Shown: one piece after another, positions 22,476-31,711 of the stretch
Numbering within the stretch: position 1 is the stretch's first letter
Layout of the letters: each line of letters starts with the position of its first letter
Notes under the pieces: generated by a model
Seen by the model: the letters and a program-made list of their open reading frames with translations, nothing else
Databases searched by the model: none
What the model was told of the DNA's origin: nothing
Program-made: the position numbers and the translations under genes
Origin: CAZVCJ01 sp964625745
GTDB lineage: Bacteria > Chloroflexota > Anaerolineae > VGOG01
Assembly (NCBI GenBank): GCA_964625745.1
Contig: CAZVCJ010000031.1
Coordinates: forward strand, 1 to 32,518
DNA: 32,518 nucleotides
Direction: 5' to 3'

Positions 22476-25307
22476 ATGTCCAGGATAAAACGGGTGTTAA
22501 GTAGCAGGGCGACTCTCACCCTGGGGGCCTGGGTCGCGTACGTGTTGGTGTTCATCCCCCTCTACCGCTTGGTGGGGCAAATAGTGGCCGCGCTGGCCAT
22601 GCTGCCAGTGGTTGTGACGGGGTGGCTCTTTGGGATGCGGGCCGGCTTGCTCACTGGCCTGCTGACTTTTCCACTGAACATGTTGCTTACGGCCCTGGTC
22701 ACGGGCACGGCCTGGGAGATGATGGCCCCAGGAGGTCTGTTCGGCTCCGTTCTCATACTGCTGATCGGCGCTGTGGTCGGGCGGTTGCACGACCTGGGCG
22801 AACAGGTGAAGTGGGAGCTCGCCGAGCGCAAGCGGGCGGAGGAGGCGCTCAAAGAACTCATGGGAAAGACTGAGCAGGCAAAAGAGGAATGGGAATCTAC
22901 GGCCGATTCGCTCCCTGAACTTATTTGCCTGGTAGATGATCGAGGGCGCATCATCCGGGCCAACCGGACTGTGGAGACCTGGAACCTGGGGTGGGTGGTG
23001 GATGTGAAGGGCCGGGAAGCCCATGAGCTTCTACATCCTGATTGCATGGATGTTTCCTGCTATTTCGACTCCTTCTGGAAACAGGCGTGGGAGGAGGCGA
23101 TGCGAGGTCAGCCTGCCCAATGCGAAGCCTATGACGAAGTCTTGAAACGTCATGTCCTCGTCCGGGTCCAACCGTGGAAGGGAGAGGCAGTCGGTTCCAC
23201 AGTGGTCGTTGTACAGGACATCACCGACCGCAAGCGGGCAGAAGAGGCGTTGAAGGAGTACTCTGAGCGGCTGGAAGAGATGGTAGAGGAGCGCACCGCC
23301 GCGCTGAAAGCGATCAATGAGCAGCTTCGCTTAGGGATCACCGAGCGCCAGCAGGCGGAGGAGGCGCTGCGGGAGAGCGAGGAGAAATACCGAACGATCC
23401 TCGAGAGCATCGAAGACAGCTACTACGAGGTTGATCTTGCTGGGAACTTAACCTTCTTTAATGATTCGTTGTGCAGACTTCATGGATACTCCGAAGATGA
23501 ATTGATGGGCATGAATAACCGACAGTATATGGATGACGAGACCGCCAAGATAGTGTATCAAACCTTTAATGCGGTCTACCGAACAGGGAAACCGGCTAAA
23601 GTATTCGATTGGGAGGTGATCAGAAAAGACGGGACCAGGAGGTTCGTTGAGGCGTCCGTATCTCTGATAAGGGATTCCACAGGTGAGACCGCCGGGTTCC
23701 GGGGTATTATCCGCGACATCACCGAGCGCAAGCGGACGGAGGAGGCGCTGCGGGATGAAAAGGCGCTTGTGGATGCACTGATGGACAACATCACGGACAG
23801 CATCTACTTTAAAGACCGGCAGTGCCGCTTGATAAGAATCAACCGTAAAATGATGCGAGACCTGAACCTGGACGAGATGAGCCAGGCCATCGGGAAAACC
23901 GATGTGGACCTGTTTGGCGAGGAGTTTGGTCGAAAGACGTTAGTTGAGGATCAGCGTATCATGGCAACAGGTGAACCGATCATGGGCTTGATTGAGAGTC
24001 GGCAATTGGAGGACGGGCAGATCAACTGGACGTTGACCACCAAAGTCCCACTGCGCAACACCAGTGGCCAGATCGTGGGGCTCGCGGGGATCACGCGCGA
24101 GATCAATGAACTCATGAGGGCGGAGGAGGCATTGTGGGTCAGTGAAGAGCGGTTTGCCCTGGCCGTGCAGGGCTCAAATGACGGGATATGGGACTGGGAT
24201 ATTCAAAACAACTCACTCTACTGGTCTCCGCGTTTGAAGGAGTTGCTGGGGTATGCTGATGATGAACTCGACGTTGATTTTGAGACGCTTGTTTTACTTC
24301 TGCATCCAGACGACAGGGGGCATACGGAGGCAGTAATAGAGGCCCACTTGAAGGGTCGGGGGCTGTACGACGTGGAGCAGCGACTACGCACCAAATCGGG
24401 CCAGTATCGTTGGTTCCGTGCTCGAGGACAGGCGCTTTGGGATGAGGCCGGGCAGCCCATTCGCATGGTCGGCTTTACCGCCGATATAACCGAGCGCAAA
24501 CGGGCGGAGGAGCAGTTGGAGCGCTACGCCGTCGAGTTGGAGCAGGCCAACGAGGAGGTCAAGCAGTTTGCCTACATTGTCTCCCACGACCTGCGGGCCC
24601 CGTTGGTCAACCTCAAGGGCTTTACGACGGAACTTCGTTTCGCTTTGGAAGCGGTTGATTCCGCGATGGAAACGGCGTTGCCCCACCTGGATGAGAAGCG
24701 GCGGCAGGATGTGGTCGTGGCTTTGAAGGAAGACGTGCCCGAGGCTCTAGGTTTCATCAACTCCTCTGTGACCCACATGGATCACTTTATCAGCGCCCTG
24801 CTGAAGTTGTCTCGTTTGGGCCGCTGCGAACTCCACCCAGAGCCGGTAGATGTGGAGGCCCTTGTCCAGGTATCTTTGGAGAGCCTGGCTCATCAGATCG
24901 AGGAACGGCAGGTGGAGGTGAGGGTAGGGCCATTGCCCAAGGTAGTCGCCGACCGGACCTCGATGGAGCAGATCATGGGCAACCTGTTAGGCAATGCGGT
25001 TAAATATCTCGAGCCCGACCGTCCCGGAGAGATCGAGATCACCGCTGAACGCGGTCCCAACGAGACAACGTTTCATATTCATGACAACGGGCGCGGGATC
25101 GCAGCGGAGGACATGGACAAGGTATTTGCGCCATTCCGCCGGGTGGGCAGGCAGGATGTGCCGGGCGAGGGCATGGGCTTGCCCTACGTGCAGGCCCTGG
25201 TGCGTCGCCACGGTGGGCGCATCTGGTGCGAATCGGAACTGGGGGTGGGGACGACGTTTAGCTTTACCATCTCTAACCATATCGCGGAAGGAGACAATCA
25301 TGTGTAG
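22476..25307 (+). CDS. Membrane multi-PAS sensor histidine kinase
   Basis: The 943-residue kinase starts at ATG 22476, with AGGAGGG eight bases upstream. About residues 12-110 contain several hydrophobic segments (VAYVLVFIPLY; VLILLIGAVVG), a small integral sensor region. Four PAS domains follow, separated by DITDRKRAEEAL-type linkers. The phospho-acceptor is His704 in SHDLRAPLVNLKGF. The second HisKA helix is separated by an unusually long insert before FINSSVTHMDHFISALLKLSRLGR, a subtype I associate with Rcp1-type regulator partners. The ATPase domain shows NLLGNAVKYL (N box), DNGRGI (G1) and GEGMGLPYV (G2). It overlaps the response regulator by 8 nt, so the two are almost certainly a pair. 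Confidence 0.92.
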   Translation: MSRIKRVLSSRATLTLGAWVAYVLVFIPLYRLVGQIVAALAMLPVVVTGWLFGMRAGLLTGLLTFPLNMLLTALVTGTAWEMMAPGGLFGSVLILLIGAVVGRLHDLGEQVKWELAERKRAEEALKELMGKTEQAKEEWESTADSLPELICLVDDRGRIIRANRTVETWNLGWVVDVKGREAHELLHPDCMDVSCYFDSFWKQAWEEAMRGQPAQCEAYDEVLKRHVLVRVQPWKGEAVGSTVVVVQDITDRKRAEEALKEYSERLEEMVEERTAALKAINEQLRLGITERQQAEEALRESEEKYRTILESIEDSYYEVDLAGNLTFFNDSLCRLHGYSEDELMGMNNRQYMDDETAKIVYQTFNAVYRTGKPAKVFDWEVIRKDGTRRFVEASVSLIRDSTGETAGFRGIIRDITERKRTEEALRDEKALVDALMDNITDSIYFKDRQCRLIRINRKMMRDLNLDEMSQAIGKTDVDLFGEEFGRKTLVEDQRIMATGEPIMGLIESRQLEDGQINWTLTTKVPLRNTSGQIVGLAGITREINELMRAEEALWVSEERFALAVQGSNDGIWDWDIQNNSLYWSPRLKELLGYADDELDVDFETLVLLLHPDDRGHTEAVIEAHLKGRGLYDVEQRLRTKSGQYRWFRARGQALWDEAGQPIRMVGFTADITERKRAEEQLERYAVELEQANEEVKQFAYIVSHDLRAPLVNLKGFTTELRFALEAVDSAMETALPHLDEKRRQDVVVALKEDVPEALGFINSSVTHMDHFISALLKLSRLGRCELHPEPVDVEALVQVSLESLAHQIEERQVEVRVGPLPKVVADRTSMEQIMGNLLGNAVKYLEPDRPGEIEITAERGPNETTFHIHDNGRGIAAEDMDKVFAPFRRVGRQDVPGEGMGLPYVQALVRRHGGRIWCESELGVGTTFSFTISNHIAEGDNHV

Positions 25308-25743
25308 CATGCAAGAGGTCAGGATTCTTCTGGTAGAAGACGACCCAGGCCACGCCCGATTGATCGAGAAGAACCTGCGTCGCTCGAACATCACGAACGA
25401 CCTCATCACCGTCAGCGATGGGCAGCGGGCACTCGACTACCTGTTCGGTGAGGGTGAGTACGCGGGGAGTGAGCGCGCCTCGCCGCTGCTGGTGCTGCTC
25501 GATCTGAACCTGCCGGTGTTGGACGGCTACCAGGTGCTTCAGCGCATGAAGGCGGATGAGCGCACGAAGCGCATCCCGGTGATTATTCTGACCACCACCG
25601 ATGATGCCCGTGAGGTGACCCGGTGCTACGAGCTGGGCTGCAATGTCTACGTCACCAAGCCGGTGGACTATGAGCAATTCTCCGAGGCAGTCTGCAAGCT
25701 GGGCTTGTTCCTGTCGGTGGTCACCATACCGGATGGGGAGTGA
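25300..25743 (+). CDS. Single-domain response regulator (Rcp1-like)
   Basis: This 147-residue receiver has no output domain. The acidic pocket is EDD (13-15), the phospho-acceptor Asp68 lies in LLDLNLPVLDGYQ, the conserved Thr is in ILTTTDD, and the Lys is in VTKPVDY. The extended loop before the Asp (YLFGEGEYAGSERAS) is typical of Rcp1-like partners of phytochrome-type and multi-PAS kinases. GGAAGGAG precedes the ATG. It overlaps the kinase gene by 8 nt and precedes the REC-GGDEF gene by 5 nt. It may act as a phosphate shuttle or bind a partner protein. Confidence 0.92.
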   Translation: MCSMQEVRILLVEDDPGHARLIEKNLRRSNITNDLITVSDGQRALDYLFGEGEYAGSERASPLLVLLDLNLPVLDGYQVLQRMKADERTKRIPVIILTTTDDAREVTRCYELGCNVYVTKPVDYEQFSEAVCKLGLFLSVVTIPDGE

Positions 25744-25748
25744 GTGTT

Positions 25749-27206
25749 ATGGCCGAATCCAAACCGATCCGTATCCTGTACATGGAGGACGATCCCGGTT
25801 TGGCCCGTCTCTTCAAGAAAAGGCTGGAGCGGGCGGGTTACGTCGTGGACATTGCTCGTGACGGTGAAGAGGGCCTGGCCATGTATGAAGCTGGCTCCTA
25901 CGACGTGGTGGCCACCGATCAACATATGCCTGTCCAAACTGGCCTGGAAGTGATTCGCATCCTGGCTGCGCGGGGTCCGCTCCCGCCTATGATCATGGTC
26001 ACTGGCACGGGCAGTGAGCAGATCGCAGTAGAGGCCATGAAGCTGGGCGCGGGCGATTACATCGTCAAGGATATAGAGGGCGGGTATCTCGAATTGCTGC
26101 CCACCGTGATCGAACGGGTGCTCCAGCAGCGGCGCCTGGTTGAGGAGAAGCAGCGAGCGGAGGCAGAGCGGGAGCGTCTGCTGGTGGCCGAACGCGAGCA
26201 GCGCCTCCTGGCCGAAACCCTGGCCGAGGTGACTCTGGCCATCACCTCGTTGATCGGTCACGAGGCCGTGCTGGACGAGATCCTGCGCCAGGTGCAGCGC
26301 ATTGTCCCCTACAGCTCGGCCAATATCACGTTGCTGGAAGACGACACCCTGCGTGTCGCCCGTTGGCGAAGCTACGAGGAATTTGGTGGCGAGGAACTGG
26401 TTTCCAGTCTGGTGCAGGCATTGGATGACTTAACGGTGGATCTCGATGTCATCCAATCGCGGCAATCCCTGATCATCTCCGACACACGTCAAGAACCGCG
26501 CTGGGTCGTATTCCCCGAGACAGCCTGGATCAGGTCATATCTCGTAATACCCATCTGCCTGCACGACCAGGTCCGGGGACTGCTCCGACTGGACGGCGAT
26601 ACCCCTGGCAAGTTCTCGGCAGAGGATGCCAAGCGGTTGCAGCCTCTGGCCAATGCGGCCGCCATCGCACTGGAGAACGCTCGGCTGTTTGGGGAGGTGC
26701 AACGTCTGGCCATCACCGACGGGTTGACCGGCACGTACAATCGCCGCCATTTCTTCGAGTTGGCCGAACACGAATTGAACCGCGCAAGCCGTTTCGGACA
26801 CCCGGTGTCCGCCATCCTGCTCGATGTGGACCACTTCAAGCAGGTCAACGACACCTATGGCCACGCCGCCGGCGATCAGGTTTTGCGCGTCCTGGCTGAA
26901 CGCTGCGGTGAAAGCATCCGCGATATTGACATCCTGGGTCGCTATGGTGGCGAAGAGTTTGCCATTATTCTGCCAGCAACTGATTTGTCGGGTGCCCGTA
27001 ACGTGGCCGAACGTCTACGCCAATGTATTTCTGATGTCCCTGTCCTGACCGACCGGGGTGATATCACTATCACCATCAGCGTGGGTGTTGCCAGCAATAA
27101 TCAAGGTGTAGCCGCTCTGCTCAACTGCGCCGACGCCGCCATGTACGCGGCCAAACAGGCCGGACGTAACCGTGTGGCAGTTTTTAGGAGTGAATCAATC
27201 GCATGA
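25749..27206 (+). CDS. REC-GAF-GGDEF diguanylate cyclase
   Basis: The 485-residue protein starts at ATG 25749 (GGGAG upstream; a GTG at 25740 is possible but lacks a site). A receiver domain (1-125) has MEDD and phospho-acceptor Asp57 (ATDQHMP); its usual KP is KD. A charged coiled-coil linker (EEKQRAEAERERL) leads to a GAF domain (about 165-310). The GGDEF domain carries GRYGGEEF (GGEEF at 400-404), with the inhibitory I-site RDID (Arg391-Asp394) exactly five residues before it. It should make c-di-GMP when phosphorylated and be product-inhibited. It is the natural counterpart of the HD-GYP protein upstream, and overlaps the MFS gene by 4 nt. Confidence 0.94.
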   Translation: MAESKPIRILYMEDDPGLARLFKKRLERAGYVVDIARDGEEGLAMYEAGSYDVVATDQHMPVQTGLEVIRILAARGPLPPMIMVTGTGSEQIAVEAMKLGAGDYIVKDIEGGYLELLPTVIERVLQQRRLVEEKQRAEAERERLLVAEREQRLLAETLAEVTLAITSLIGHEAVLDEILRQVQRIVPYSSANITLLEDDTLRVARWRSYEEFGGEELVSSLVQALDDLTVDLDVIQSRQSLIISDTRQEPRWVVFPETAWIRSYLVIPICLHDQVRGLLRLDGDTPGKFSAEDAKRLQPLANAAAIALENARLFGEVQRLAITDGLTGTYNRRHFFELAEHELNRASRFGHPVSAILLDVDHFKQVNDTYGHAAGDQVLRVLAERCGESIRDIDILGRYGGEEFAIILPATDLSGARNVAERLRQCISDVPVLTDRGDITITISVGVASNNQGVAALLNCADAAMYAAKQAGRNRVAVFRSESIA

Positions 27207-28378
27207 GTGAAACGTTGAAAGAAAACCGACGGATGCTGGTTTACCTTGTCGTCTCCAACTTTATGCTCTACTTCGGCTTCCGCATGTGGCAAGCGATGTT
27301 CAACAACTTTGCCGTGGAGGAGATGGGCGTTGGGCCAGGGAGCATGGGCTGGATACAGGCGGTACGCGAGTTGCCAGGGCTGATGGGCTTTTTGGTCGGC
27401 TTCCTGGCCCTCTCTTTGTCCGAAGTCCGCATCATGGCCTTGAGCGTCGTCTTGCTGGGCATCGGCATGTTCATGACCGGGCAGGCAACCGATGTTTCTT
27501 TTTTGCTAATCAGCACGGTGGTGATGAGCTTTGGCTTCCACTTCTTCTATCCCAGCAACAACGCCGTGGTGCTGATGGCCGTAGAGAAGCAGCACACGCC
27601 CAAGGCATTGGGCCAACTGAGTAGCCTGGCGGCGGTAGCTGCCCTCGCGGCCACCGGCATGGTCTACTTGCTGGCAGGGTCGTGGGGCTATCGGCGGTTG
27701 TTCATGGTCGTGGGTGGGCTGGTCGTTGCGGGGGGACTGCTGCTGTTGCCACTGGGGGGCGGCAAAGAAGGCCTGCCGCCGCGTCGCCGGGTCGTGGTGC
27801 GGCGGCAGTACTGGCTCTACTATGCCCTCTCGTTCTTGATGGGTAGCCGCCGTCACATCTTTACCACCTTTGCCATCTTCTTGCTGGTGCGCGAATACGG
27901 CATCAGCGTCCAGACCACAGCTACACTGTTTCTGATCAACAGCCTGATCAACACCTACGTCCTGCAATTGGTGGGCAAATTGGTGAGCAGGCTGGGCGAG
28001 CGGCTGATGTTGAGCGTCGCCTTTGGCACTTTGGCCTTTGTCTTCCTGGGCTACGCCTATGTGACCTACCTGCCGCTGCTGTTTGCCCTGTATGTGATTG
28101 ACAACGTCATGTTCGGCTTCAACCTGGCGCTGATTACCTATTTTCAAAAGATCGCCGTCACGCCCGAAGAGATCACCAGCAACCTGTCGGTGGAGCAGAC
28201 CATCAACCATATCGCGGCCATCGTGGTGCCGGTGATTGGCGGCACGGTGTGGGAGCTGTTCGGCTCGCAGGCCCCGTTTCTGGCTGGCATCGGCATCGTG
28301 CTGGTCTCGCTGGTGCTGACCCAGTTTATGCGCACGACACCGGAGTGGGTTGCCGTGGCAGTCACGGGGGGGGATTGA
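27203..28378 (+). CDS. MFS transporter
   Basis: The 391-residue integral membrane protein has about 11-12 hydrophobic segments, a charged central loop after residue 190 (GGGKEGLPPRRRVVVRR), and a symmetrical two-half layout of the major facilitator superfamily. It begins MSETLKENRRMLVYLVVSNFMLYFGFR and has no signal peptide. The substrate cannot be told. It is translationally coupled at both ends: ATGA overlap with the cyclase, and TGATG with threonine synthase. That suggests it responds to, or is produced with, the signalling proteins. Confidence 0.88.
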   Translation: MSETLKENRRMLVYLVVSNFMLYFGFRMWQAMFNNFAVEEMGVGPGSMGWIQAVRELPGLMGFLVGFLALSLSEVRIMALSVVLLGIGMFMTGQATDVSFLLISTVVMSFGFHFFYPSNNAVVLMAVEKQHTPKALGQLSSLAAVAALAATGMVYLLAGSWGYRRLFMVVGGLVVAGGLLLLPLGGGKEGLPPRRRVVVRRQYWLYYALSFLMGSRRHIFTTFAIFLLVREYGISVQTTATLFLINSLINTYVLQLVGKLVSRLGERLMLSVAFGTLAFVFLGYAYVTYLPLLFALYVIDNVMFGFNLALITYFQKIAVTPEEITSNLSVEQTINHIAAIVVPVIGGTVWELFGSQAPFLAGIGIVLVSLVLTQFMRTTPEWVAVAVTGGD

Positions 28379-29589
28379 TGAACTTTCTGACCCACCTGGA
28401 ATGTGCTCTATGCGGCCAGGAGTTGGAGGCCGATCGCCTCTGGAACCTCTGCCCTGCCTGCGACAAGCCGCTGCTGGCCCGCTACGACCTGGAGGGAGCC
28501 AGCCGGGCCGTGAGCCGCGAGGAGGTCGCCGGGCGCGAACCCAACCTCTGGCGCTACCGCGAGCTGCTCCCCATCCGCGACCCCCGCTACGTCCTGTGCC
28601 TGGGCGAGGGCTTTACCCCGCTGGTTCACGCTGCCCGGCTGGGCCGAAAGGTAGGATTCGCTAACCTGTTCATCAAGGACGAGGGGCTGAATCCCACCGG
28701 CACCTTCAAGGCGCGCGGGTTGGCGGTGGCGGTCTCGCGGGCCTGGGAGCTGGGGGTAGAGGAGGTCTCGATCCCATCGGCGGGGAACGCAGCCGGGGCC
28801 ATGAGCGCGTACGCTGCCCTGGCTGGGATGGGGGCTTACGTGTTCATGCCCCGTGACGCGCCCCAGTCCTTCGTGGCTGAGTGCCGCGCCCTGGGCGCCG
28901 AGGTCACCCTGGTGGACGGCCTCATCACCGACTGCGGTCGGGTCGCGGCCCAGGGAGTGCGTCAGTTTGGCCGCTTTGACATTTCCACCCTCAAAGAGCC
29001 CTATCGCCTGGAGGGGAAAAAGACCATGGGCTACGAGCTGGCCGAGCAACTGGGCTGGACCTTGCCCGACGTCATCATCTACCCCACCGGCGGCGGCACC
29101 GGCCTGATCGGGATGTGGAAGGCCTTCGACGAGCTGGAGGAGCTGGGCTGGATCGGGTCGCAGCGACCGCGCATGGTGACCGTCCAGTCCGAGGGCTGCG
29201 CGCCGATGGTCAAAGCCTTTCGCGAGGGCCGCGAGTTTGCCCAGCCCTGGCAGGGGGCCAGCACCATCGCCGACGGGCTGCGAGTGCCCGCCGCCGTGGG
29301 CGACTTCCTGATCCTGCGAACCCTGCGCGAGAGCGGCGGCACCGCCGTCGCCGTATCCGATCAGGAGATAATGGAGGCCGCCAGGCTCCTCGGTCGCACC
29401 CAGGGCATGTTCATCTGTCCCGAAGGCGCGGCCACGCTGGCTGCGTTCCAGCGCCTCCGCCGTCAGGATTGGATCGGCGATGACGAGACAGTCGTGCTGC
29501 TCAACACTGGCAGCGGACATAAGTATGCGCATTTGTTTGGAACACGGAAAGGCGGAGGGACGGAAAGCACGGAAAGAGATTCCGTGTAA
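28378..29589 (+). CDS. thrC: Threonine synthase
   Basis: This 403-residue PLP enzyme converts O-phospho-homoserine to threonine. It opens with a zinc ribbon (Cys9, Cys12, Cys25, Cys28; CALC...CPAC), the hallmark of one threonine synthase group. GEGFTPLV, the PLP lysine Lys111 in NPTGTFKARG, SAGNAAGAMSAYA and IYPTGGGTGLIGMWK follow. Homology fades after YAHLFGTR; the last ~14 residues (KGGGTESTERDSV) and the stop are encoded by a spacer repeat (29539-29615). Its ATG shares one base with the MFS stop. A related pyridoxal lyase cannot be excluded. Confidence 0.88.
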   Translation: MNFLTHLECALCGQELEADRLWNLCPACDKPLLARYDLEGASRAVSREEVAGREPNLWRYRELLPIRDPRYVLCLGEGFTPLVHAARLGRKVGFANLFIKDEGLNPTGTFKARGLAVAVSRAWELGVEEVSIPSAGNAAGAMSAYAALAGMGAYVFMPRDAPQSFVAECRALGAEVTLVDGLITDCGRVAAQGVRQFGRFDISTLKEPYRLEGKKTMGYELAEQLGWTLPDVIIYPTGGGTGLIGMWKAFDELEELGWIGSQRPRMVTVQSEGCAPMVKAFREGREFAQPWQGASTIADGLRVPAAVGDFLILRTLRESGGTAVAVSDQEIMEAARLLGRTQGMFICPEGAATLAAFQRLRRQDWIGDDETVVLLNTGSGHKYAHLFGTRKGGGTESTERDSV

Positions 29590-29615
29590 TCCGCCTTTCC
29601 GCGCTTCCGTGTTCC
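29539..29615. repeat. CACGGAAAGGCGG inverted spacer repeat at the thrC 3' end
   Basis: GGAACACGGAAAGGCGGA (29539-29556) is matched by TCCGCCTTTCC...CCGTGTTCC (29590-29615) with an 8-base insert. Extra GGAAAGCACGGAAAG words lie inside. The thrC tail and stop codon lie within it. Confidence 0.65.
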
Positions 29616-29673
29616 AGAGGTCCGCTGGTGGATGGACGGAGAGTTGGGATTATCCCTCCGAAGGGGTTAGCTT

Positions 29674-31706
29674 ATGGAATCAACACCTTTCAAGGTCTAC
29701 CTCAAGGAACTACAAAAGAGCCTCTCCACGGGACAGGCGACGGAGCAAACTCATCGCCCGGCTCTCAAATCGCTCCTCGAGGCCGTCGGCGAGGGGATCA
29801 CTGTCATCAACGAGCCCCAGCGCATCGAGTGCGGGGCGCCCGACTACATCGTCACCCGCGCCGGGACGCCCGTCGGCTACGTCGAGGCCAAGGACGTGGG
29901 AAGGAGCCTGGACGCGGCGGAGCGCTCCGAGCAGATGCGTCGCTACCACGAATCGCTGACCAACCTGATCCTCACCGACTACCTGGAGTTCCGCTGGTAC
30001 GTGGAGGGCGAGCACCGGGAGACGGCACGCCTGGCTACGCTGACCATTGATGGGAGGATCAGGACACGAAGTGGCGGCATTCAGGCCGTTTCGGGGCTGT
30101 TGCAGAAGTTCTTGGCCCAGGCGGCGCCCACGGTGGGCACTCCCAAGGAACTGGCCCAACGCATGGCGGCTCTGGCCTGCATGATCCGCGATCTCATTCA
30201 AGAGACTTTCAGGCGGGAGAGCGAGGAGGGCGCGCTGCACGCCCAACTGAAAGCTTTCCGAGAGACACTGATTCCCTTCCTCACCCCGGCTCAGTTTGCC
30301 GACATGTACGCCCAGACCATCACCTACGGCCTCTTTGCCGCCCGCGTCCGTGCGCCCTCACCCCCCGGCCCCCTCTCCCAAGAGTTGGGAGAGGGGGAGT
30401 GGGGGGCAGGGGGGAGAGGGGGGGAGGGCTTCACCCGGGAGAAGGCGGCCTGGAATTTGCCCAAGACCAACCCCTTCCTGCGCCGGCTCTTCAACCAGAT
30501 CGCGGGGCCGGGACTGGACGACCGCATTGCCTGGCTGGTGGACGATCTGGCCCACCTGTTGGCCCGGGCGGACATGGCGGAAATCCTGCGAGACTTCGGC
30601 AGACGGACGCGGCAGGAGGACCCGGTGGTCCACTTCTACGAGACCTTCCTCCGCGCCTACGATCCCCAGACGCGCAAAGCCTGTGGCGTCTACTATACCC
30701 CTGAGCCGGTGGTCTCCTACATCGTCCGTTCCCTCGATCNNNNNNNNNNNNNNNNNNNNNNNNNNNNNNNNNNNNNNNNNNNNNNNNNNNNNNNNNNNNN
30801 NNNNNNNNNNNNNNNNNNNNNNNNNNNNNNNNNNNNNNNGGCGTCTACTATACCCCTGAGCCGGTGGTCTCCTACATCGTCCGTTCCCTCGATCACATCG
30901 TGAAGACCCGCTTCCACCGTCCCCTGGGTCTGGCCGACACCAACACCCTCATCCTCGACCCAGCCGTTGGCACGGCCACCTTCCTCTACTTCGTCATCCA
31001 GCAGATCCACGAGACCTTGATGGCGATGGGCCAGGCCGGTACCTGGAACGATTACGTCGAAACCTGCCTCCTGCCCCGCGTCTTCGGCTTCGAGCTGCTG
31101 ATGGCCCCCTACGCTGTGGCCCATATAAAGCTGGGCATCCTGTTGCAGGAGACCGGCTACGACTTCACGGGCGACCAGCGGCTGGGCATCTACCTCACCA
31201 ACGCGCTGGGGGAGGCGATCACCCAGGCCTCGACGTTGGGCTTCGCCAGGTTCATCACCGACGAGGCCAACGCTGCGGCGGAGATCAAGCGAGACAAGCC
31301 CATCATGGTCGTATTGGGCAATCCTCCCTATTCGGTCAGTTCAGCCAACAAGGGAGAGCACATCGATCGGCTGATGGATCGCTACAAAGCCGCCGTCCGT
31401 GATGAGCGCAACATCCAGCCTTTGTCCGACGACTACATCAAATTCATTCGTTTCGCCCACGACCGCATCGAGCGGACCGGCTACGGCGTCATCGGCATGA
31501 TCACCAACCACTCTTATCTCTCCGGTTTGATCCATCGAGGGATGAGAGAGGAGTTGATGAAATCCTTCGATGAGATCTACGTGCTGAACCTGCATGGCAA
31601 CGCCTTGATGGGGGAGACCGCGCCCGATGGCGGCCCGGACGAGAACGTCTTCGACATCCGGCAGGGAGTGGCCATTGTCTTTATGATAAAGTTAGAGCGG
31701 AGGTAA
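29674..31706 (+). CDS. Type ISP-like restriction-modification enzyme, N-terminal nuclease plus adenine methylase part
   Basis: With the 55-base overlap collapsed, this is one continuous frame of 625 residues; the N-run breaks the frame only on paper. The start ATG has AAGGGG upstream. Residues of about 30-75 carry a PD-(D/E)xK nuclease site (GAPDYIV Asp57; VEAK Glu71, Lys73). A helical region follows, with 26 repeat-derived residues inserted near 227-252 (APSPPGPLSQ...), then the methylase: DPAVGTATFL from Asp377 (SAM motif I) and NPPYS from 498 (N6-adenine catalytic motif). No helicase domain lies between. It stops at FDIRQGVAIVFMIKLERR, where homologues continue straight into a specificity domain; that domain is at 31942. 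Inferred role: DNA defence. Confidence 0.85.
30352..30429. repeat. In-frame GC-rich palindromic repeat inside the restriction enzyme gene
   Basis: CCCTCTCCCAA and TTGGGAGAGGG form a near-perfect stem, flanked by G-rich and C-rich runs. It is read as 26 residues in frame between AARVR and FTREKAAWNLP, which are normally close together. Confidence 0.75.
30685..30894. other. Scaffold join: 100 N flanked by identical 55-base copies
   Basis: 30685-30739 and 30840-30894 are identical, with N at 30740-30839. Both copies are read in the same frame of the same gene (GVYYTPEPVVSYIVRSLD), so collapsing them restores a continuous protein. Confidence 0.92.
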
Positions 31707-31711
31707 TTGCG

